A DNA stretch of 21,037 nt from a virus: positions 1-21,037 of IMG/VR virus record IMGVR_UViG_3300025450_000148; one strand, 5' to 3'. Each line of letters begins with the position of its first letter. The first letter of the stretch is position 1. Shown piece after piece: positions 17,887 to 21,037 of the stretch. A model generated the notes under the pieces. It was given only the letters and a program-made list of their open reading frames with translations. It ran no database searches and was not told where the DNA came from. The position numbers and the translations under genes were made by a program.

Positions 17887-18125
17887 GCTTCTTTTGCAGT
17901 TGAGGATGTTGCCATGATGGAAGTCATCAGGTCAACGCGTTGTTGATAAGCGACGAAGACCTCGCCTCCGGCAAACCAGTTGTAGATGGTCTGGCGAGTT
18001 ACGCCCAAGGCGTAGGCAAGTTTCGTCACAGGAAATTCCAAGTGCACGGCCCATCGCCCGAGCGTACTGCCCGGGGTGCGCGGTGCATCTCGTACCAGTT
18101 TCTTTAGTTTGTCTGAGTAGGCCAT
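17814..18125 (-). CDS. Small helix-turn-helix DNA-binding protein
   Basis: The 103-residue basic protein has a clear helix-turn-helix at about residues 32-56: FPVTKLAYALGVTRQTIYNW, followed by FAGGE. The GVTRQTIYNW recognition helix and the following FVAYQQRV are typical of Cro/XRE-like or resolvase-like phage DNA-binding proteins. It probably binds an operator or origin sequence. The C-terminal 25 residues are Ser/Thr/Asn/Lys-rich and lie where the next gene overlaps, so this tail may be shaped by the other frame. ATG 18125 is the only possible start between the last upstream stop and the motif. No Shine-Dalgarno sequence precedes it; a strong hairpin lies there instead. Repressor, early-to-late switch or replication factor are all possible, and no lysogeny genes are visible nearby to decide. 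Confidence 0.75.
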   Translation of the reverse strand: MAYSDKLKKLVRDAPRTPGSTLGRWAVHLEFPVTKLAYALGVTRQTIYNWFAGGEVFVAYQQRVDLMTSIMATSSTAKEAWIRICKVYNLNSSPTKNSKTTPT

Positions 18126-18133
18126 AGTGGAAT

Positions 18134-18153
18134 AGGGCGGCTTGCGCCGCCCT
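18134..18153 (-). promoter_or_regulatory. 8-bp hairpin with GCAA tetraloop upstream of the HTH gene
   Basis: In the - strand RNA, AGGGCGGC pairs with GCCGCCCU around a GCAA (GNRA) loop. It begins six bases after the stop of the upstream gene and ends eight bases before the HTH start codon, where a ribosome binding site would normally lie. There is no U run after it. It could be a translational control element, an RNA processing or stability site, or a weak terminator. Confidence 0.55.
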
Positions 18154-18159
18154 TAAACT

Positions 18160-19134
18160 TTACTCGTCGTCCCAGTCCGACACAATGTCGGCTAGCTTGC
18201 TTTTAGCCGCAGGAACTGCGGTGGTCTTGGCCGCAGGCTTACGCACTTCCGGCTCAGCCGCTTCCTCAGCTTCCACAGGCTCGGCCACAGGATACTCCTT
18301 TGGCGCTTTCTTAGCCTTGGGTGCTGGCGCTGGCGCACGCTCTTCTTCCTCTTTCATCAACTCGCCCATAGGACGTGTGCCAGTGAGTGCCAAGGGCTTC
18401 ACACCGTCAGCCTGAGCCGCAGTCATGTTGATCGCTTGGGCAGCTTCCTCGGAGTCAGCTTGCGACTTGACCACGGCGTACTCGTCCTCAGTCAGCCAAC
18501 GCACAGGGGCGAAGTGCAGCTTGGGCGACTCAGCCTTGGTGTCGAACTTCATGCGGGTCACGATCTGCTCGGGGTTGATCGGGGGGTTTTGCACAGCCAA
18601 GTAACGAACGAACGCTTGCAGTGGGCGCTTGTCGCCTTCTTCCTTACCGAACACCGAGGTGGCGGGCAGGGTCAGTTGCAACACAGAACCTTCTGGGTCG
18701 TTAGCCAGCACCACAGCCAAGCGCTGTTGATAGCGGCAAGCACGGCTGTTACCTTGACCCGAACCGGCTACGTTCTGAGGGCAGCTCATGCAGGTCGCGG
18801 CTTGCTTGTTGGCGGCTTTAGCGTCTGGGCGCTCACCGTCATTGCTCCAGCAGTCAGGAGGTGCGGCAGCAGCGTCCTTGTCGTAGGAGCCAGCGTAGAA
18901 GATACGGCTGACTTTGGGTGCAGCCTTGACCACAACCACGTCGAGGTGGCGCTCTTCGATGCTAGCCACTTCCTTACCGCCAGCCATCAGACGGAACACG
19001 CCGCCCTTGATGCTGATGCGCTTGGTCGTATTGACTGCGCCACCACCCATCAGGGCTTTGGCTGTGTCGGACAACTCGTTGTTACGAGCGAATGCGGGGA
19101 CGGCTGCGCCGTTGAAAATTGCGATGTTACTCAT
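18160..19134 (-). CDS. Putative Zn-binding phage single-stranded DNA-binding protein
   Basis: The 324-residue protein combines two features seen in phage ssDNA-binding proteins. One is a core with four cysteines placed like a zinc site (C95, C115, C118, C133, in PDCWSNDGERPD and CMSCPQN...RACRYQQRLAVV). The other is a disordered Ala/Pro/Lys/Glu-rich tail from about residue 265 that ends in an acidic tip (IVSDWDDE) like the partner-binding tail of SSBs. The region around residues 40-80 is beta-rich, compatible with an OB-type fold, but I cannot confirm the fold. Start codon ATG 19134 overlaps the stop of the upstream gene as ATGA, so translation is probably coupled. It sits among helicase and primase genes. 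It would coat replication-fork ssDNA and recruit partners, but the function is inferred; a Zn-ribbon protein of another role is possible. Confidence 0.6.
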   Translation of the reverse strand: MSNIAIFNGAAVPAFARNNELSDTAKALMGGGAVNTTKRISIKGGVFRLMAGGKEVASIEERHLDVVVVKAAPKVSRIFYAGSYDKDAAAAPPDCWSNDGERPDAKAANKQAATCMSCPQNVAGSGQGNSRACRYQQRLAVVLANDPEGSVLQLTLPATSVFGKEEGDKRPLQAFVRYLAVQNPPINPEQIVTRMKFDTKAESPKLHFAPVRWLTEDEYAVVKSQADSEEAAQAINMTAAQADGVKPLALTGTRPMGELMKEEEERAPAPAPKAKKAPKEYPVAEPVEAEEAAEPEVRKPAAKTTAVPAAKSKLADIVSDWDDE

Positions 19135-19535
19135 TTGCTTGGCTTTCTTACAGTGATGTCAAACTCAGTGTTTGAGTTCAAACCGGGGGGAACAAGGGTT
19201 GGGTTTTCTTCAAGAAAGTTCGCCATGTTAGTCTGCGCGATGCGCTTTTCCAACAGGTCAACTACTTCGTGTTCAATGATGAACCGCTTAAAGGAATCCC
19301 AGTCTTGGGTGGAGTACCGAGTCTTTGTCACCAAAGAGACTGTACCGTACGTAGTTTGCATAGACTTGACGCCCATCGCCTTCATCTGATCTTTTAGTGC
19401 AAACTTGATTTCGTCTTGCTGGGCCTTGAGCGCTTCCACTTGCGTGTCGTACTCCTTGGTCAGCGTGTCGATCTTCTCGCGAATCTTGCGGTAGATCTGC
19501 GCGAGTTTGTCGAGCGGGATTGCTTCTTCATCCAT
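19131..19535 (-). CDS. Conserved phage early protein with N-terminal coiled coil, 134 aa
   Basis: Residues 1-50 form a charged helix (IYRKIREKIDTLTKEYDTQV) that is probably a coiled coil. The C-terminal part has conserved-looking motifs: MQTTYGTVSLVTKTRYSTQD, then DSFKRFIIEHE, LLEKRI, NMANFLEENP and LVPPGLN. I recognise this whole pattern from uncharacterised early proteins of many phages, next to a helicase and an ssDNA-binding-like gene. It has been compared loosely to Gam-like or nuclease-inhibitor proteins, but I cannot support that here. The start at ATG 19535 is well supported by AAGGAG nine bases upstream. It overlaps the next gene by four bases (ATGA). It is the first complete gene of the early unit in the window, downstream of a possible promoter. 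Confidence 0.72.
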   Translation of the reverse strand: MDEEAIPLDKLAQIYRKIREKIDTLTKEYDTQVEALKAQQDEIKFALKDQMKAMGVKSMQTTYGTVSLVTKTRYSTQDWDSFKRFIIEHEVVDLLEKRIAQTNMANFLEENPTLVPPGLNSNTEFDITVRKPSK

Positions 19536-19544
19536 GTTTTGCTT

Positions 19545-19550
19545 CTCCTT
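19545..19550 (-). promoter_or_regulatory. Strong ribosome binding site (AAGGAG)
   Basis: On the - strand, AAGGAG lies nine bases before ATG 19535. It is the best Shine-Dalgarno match I found in the window and suggests high expression of the coiled-coil protein and, through coupling, of the ssDNA-binding-like protein. Confidence 0.75.
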
Positions 19551-19578
19551 TGTGGGTTAATTTTGTAAAGCGTTTGAC

Positions 19579-19608
19579 AGTTTAACACTAGTTTTCCATC
19601 TTTGACAA
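19579..19608 (-). promoter_or_regulatory. Possible sigma70-type promoter with flanking direct repeats
   Basis: On the - strand, TTGTCA (19608-19603) and TAAACT (19584-19579) are separated by 18 bases in the 79-base gap after the helicase gene. This is 5/6 and 4/6 matches to the -35 and -10 consensus. The same 7-base word (TTTGACA on the + strand) occurs at 19573-19579 and 19601-19607, 28 bases apart, one copy inside the -35 region and the other touching the -10. That spacing could mark an operator. The match is only moderate, so the site is tentative. Confidence 0.35.
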
Positions 19609-19614
19609 CTCCTT

Positions 19615-21036
19615 TTACGATTTAATTTCAGTGTCGAACATCTGCGTTAGCAGGGCGTGGTCGTCCACCTTGTTGACCAAGGCTTTGAACATTTTCTTCT
19701 CGATGGGCGAACCCTCGATGTGCACCACCGTCACCTTGTCGGAGTCTTGCCCCTTACGATCGGCGCGGGCAATACACTGAACGTACTGCTCAACGCTCAT
19801 GAGCGGGCCGTAGAACACCACCGTGTCAGCAGCAGTTAAGGTAATCCCATGCGCGGTAGCTTGCGGTTGCATGACGAGTACGCGGGGGTTGGGTTCGTTC
19901 TGGAACCTGCGGATGATGTCAGCGCGTTTGGGCGGGGTGATGTCGCCGTGGATGCACTCGGTTGCGTACCCCTTTTTGGTGAGGTGCGTGATGACGGTAT
20001 CAATGATGGATCGAAACAGTGCAAAGATAATGACCTTGCGGCTGGTCTCTTCCAAGATTTCTTCAAGCACGCTCAGTCTTGGTGCAGAGTCGAACTCCAC
20101 AATCTCCTTGTCCTCGGTGTAGGCTGCACCACAACTGATCTGAAGCAGCTTGCTGACCGCTGCCGCCGCGTTGACTGCGGTGATTGTCTCGCCACCAGCT
20201 TGCACCAACAAGCGCTCTTTGAGCAGGTTGTAATACTTGGCTTGCTGTGGGGTCAGCGGCACGTCCCGAGTCATTGTCAGCACAGGGGGTAAGTCCAAGC
20301 ACTGGGCTTTGGTGAACCGTATCGCAGGTTGAAGCGCCTCGTGCACTAACTGCTGTGCCTCTGGCTTTGCCGACCACTTGTACATGGTGAGCTTGTTCAT
20401 CACTTTGTCGCGCCAGCCTGTGAAGAAGTGCGGCACACCGTCAGGGTTGACCAGCTTGGCAAGGCCGTAGGCATCCACAGGCGACTGCGAAGCAGGTGTG
20501 CCGGTCATCATCCACAGGTGCGTCTCAGGGCGCAGGATTGACTTGAGTGCTTTCCACCGCCGTGTCGTGATGTTCTTGTAGGCATTGGCCTCGTCCACGA
20601 TGATGAGATCAAACCGCCCGTCAGCGATCACTTCCTGAGCGATGAGGTTCAACCCATCGTAGTTGGCGATCACAAACTCGTAGTCCTCTTGCACCATCTC
20701 GATGCGCCGAGTAGCCTGAGAGTGGTGCGCGACCACGGCAGAGCGGTGGATGATGCTGTTGTTCAAGTCACCGAGCCATGCTGACTGCATGATGGACAGC
20801 GGGCACAGGATGAGACAGCGCCGCACTTCGCCGATCGACATGAGGTAGTCTGCTGCCCACAGAGCGGATAGCGTCTTGCCTGTTCCGGGTTCGGAGAACA
20901 CGAAGGCTTTGCGGTGCATCGTCAGGAACGATGCCGTCTCCTCTTGGTGAGCCATAGGCTTGTACTTGCCCGGCCAGTTGTAGCGCTTGGTGATGGGCGA
21001 AGGCACATCCTTGACGCCGAGGTTGCGTAACACACG
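19615..21036 (-). CDS. SNF2-like superfamily 2 helicase, 5' end cut by window edge
   Basis: The frame is open to the right edge. GTG at 21033 could be a start, but no ribosome binding site is visible, and I recall relatives with about 50 extra residues before this point, so the true start is probably outside. Counting from GTG, the ATP-binding and helicase motifs are SEPGTGKT (47-54), IIVDEAN (144-150, a DEAN variant of DEAD/DEAH), TGTP (177-180), QATAHGITL (391-399, motif V) and QCIARADRKGQ (419-429, motif VI of the SNF2 type). It contains both RecA-like lobes. It would be an ATP-driven DNA translocase or helicase acting in replication, recombination or remodelling of host DNA. It ends 79 bases before the next gene, so it may have its own transcript or read into it. 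Confidence 0.87.
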   Translation of the reverse strand, partial: RVLRNLGVKDVPSPITKRYNWPGKYKPMAHQEETASFLTMHRKAFVFSEPGTGKTLSALWAADYLMSIGEVRRCLILCPLSIMQSAWLGDLNNSIIHRSAVVAHHSQATRRIEMVQEDYEFVIANYDGLNLIAQEVIADGRFDLIIVDEANAYKNITTRRWKALKSILRPETHLWMMTGTPASQSPVDAYGLAKLVNPDGVPHFFTGWRDKVMNKLTMYKWSAKPEAQQLVHEALQPAIRFTKAQCLDLPPVLTMTRDVPLTPQQAKYYNLLKERLLVQAGGETITAVNAAAAVSKLLQISCGAAYTEDKEIVEFDSAPRLSVLEEILEETSRKVIIFALFRSIIDTVITHLTKKGYATECIHGDITPPKRADIIRRFQNEPNPRVLVMQPQATAHGITLTAADTVVFYGPLMSVEQYVQCIARADRKGQDSDKVTVVHIEGSPIEKKMFKALVNKVDDHALLTQMFDTEIKS

Positions 21037-21037
21037 G

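Noticed and set aside
17814-18125. Programmed -1 frameshift joining the HTH protein to the 62-residue protein
   Set aside because: The frames relate by -1, but I find no X-XXY-YYZ slippery site in the overlap and the downstream gene has its own ATG codons.
17814-18125. HTH gene as evidence of a lysogenic phage
   Set aside because: No integrase, excisionase or divergent repressor pair is visible; a lone small HTH protein also occurs in lytic phages.
18436-19389. Long + strand open frame (317 codons) across the ssDNA-binding-like and coiled-coil genes
   Set aside because: It is antisense to two genes with coupled ATGA starts and a strong ribosome binding site on the other strand; the translated sequence lacks conserved-looking blocks.

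Overview
This window is a piece of a tailed bacteriophage genome (Caudoviricetes-like). The evidence is two convergent blocks of tightly packed genes: phage-type virion proteins on the + strand and phage-type DNA replication and early proteins on the - strand. No rRNA, tRNA, integrase, CRISPR array or insertion sequence is visible. The host cannot be read from the sequence. The AGGAG-type ribosome binding sites and moderate G+C fit a Gram-negative bacterium, and several protein patterns resemble those I associate with freshwater and marine podovirus-like phages, but that is inference. Terminase, portal and capsid genes are absent and probably lie off the left edge.

Late block (+ strand, 2-14607). 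Four consecutive genes are separated by 2-18 bases: a Gly/Ala/Pro-rich protein cut by the left edge; a Gln/Asn-rich repetitive protein with a conserved phage core; a third low-complexity protein; and a giant 3062-residue protein that fills 44% of the window. The first three share a short sequence signature of the form [Y/M/L/K]-A-x-G-G-[I/L/M/V/S]. The giant has a small N-terminal phage motif, a hydrophobic stretch, about 1600 residues of charged Q/E/K-rich helix, a metallopeptidase-like module with HEVIGH plus EEVLA, and a C-terminal region resembling LPD38 of large polyvalent proteins. I infer that these are internal or tail-tube proteins, and that the giant is carried in the virion and ejected into the host.

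Junction (14608-14729). The two transcription units face each other across about 120 bases full of GC-rich hairpins, two of which are mutually exclusive. One + strand frame here also reads like protein but has no canonical start.

Early block (- strand, 21036 down to 14730). In transcription order: an SF2/SNF2-like helicase cut by the right edge; a small conserved coiled-coil phage protein with a strong ribosome binding site and a possible promoter; a putative Zn-binding, acidic-tailed ssDNA-binding protein (ATGA overlap with the gene before it); a small helix-turn-helix protein behind a GNRA-loop hairpin; a 62-residue protein overlapping it by 73 bases; and a primase-polymerase/helicase fusion. 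Together they look like a replication module: helicase, ssDNA coating, small regulators and a combined priming and unwinding enzyme.
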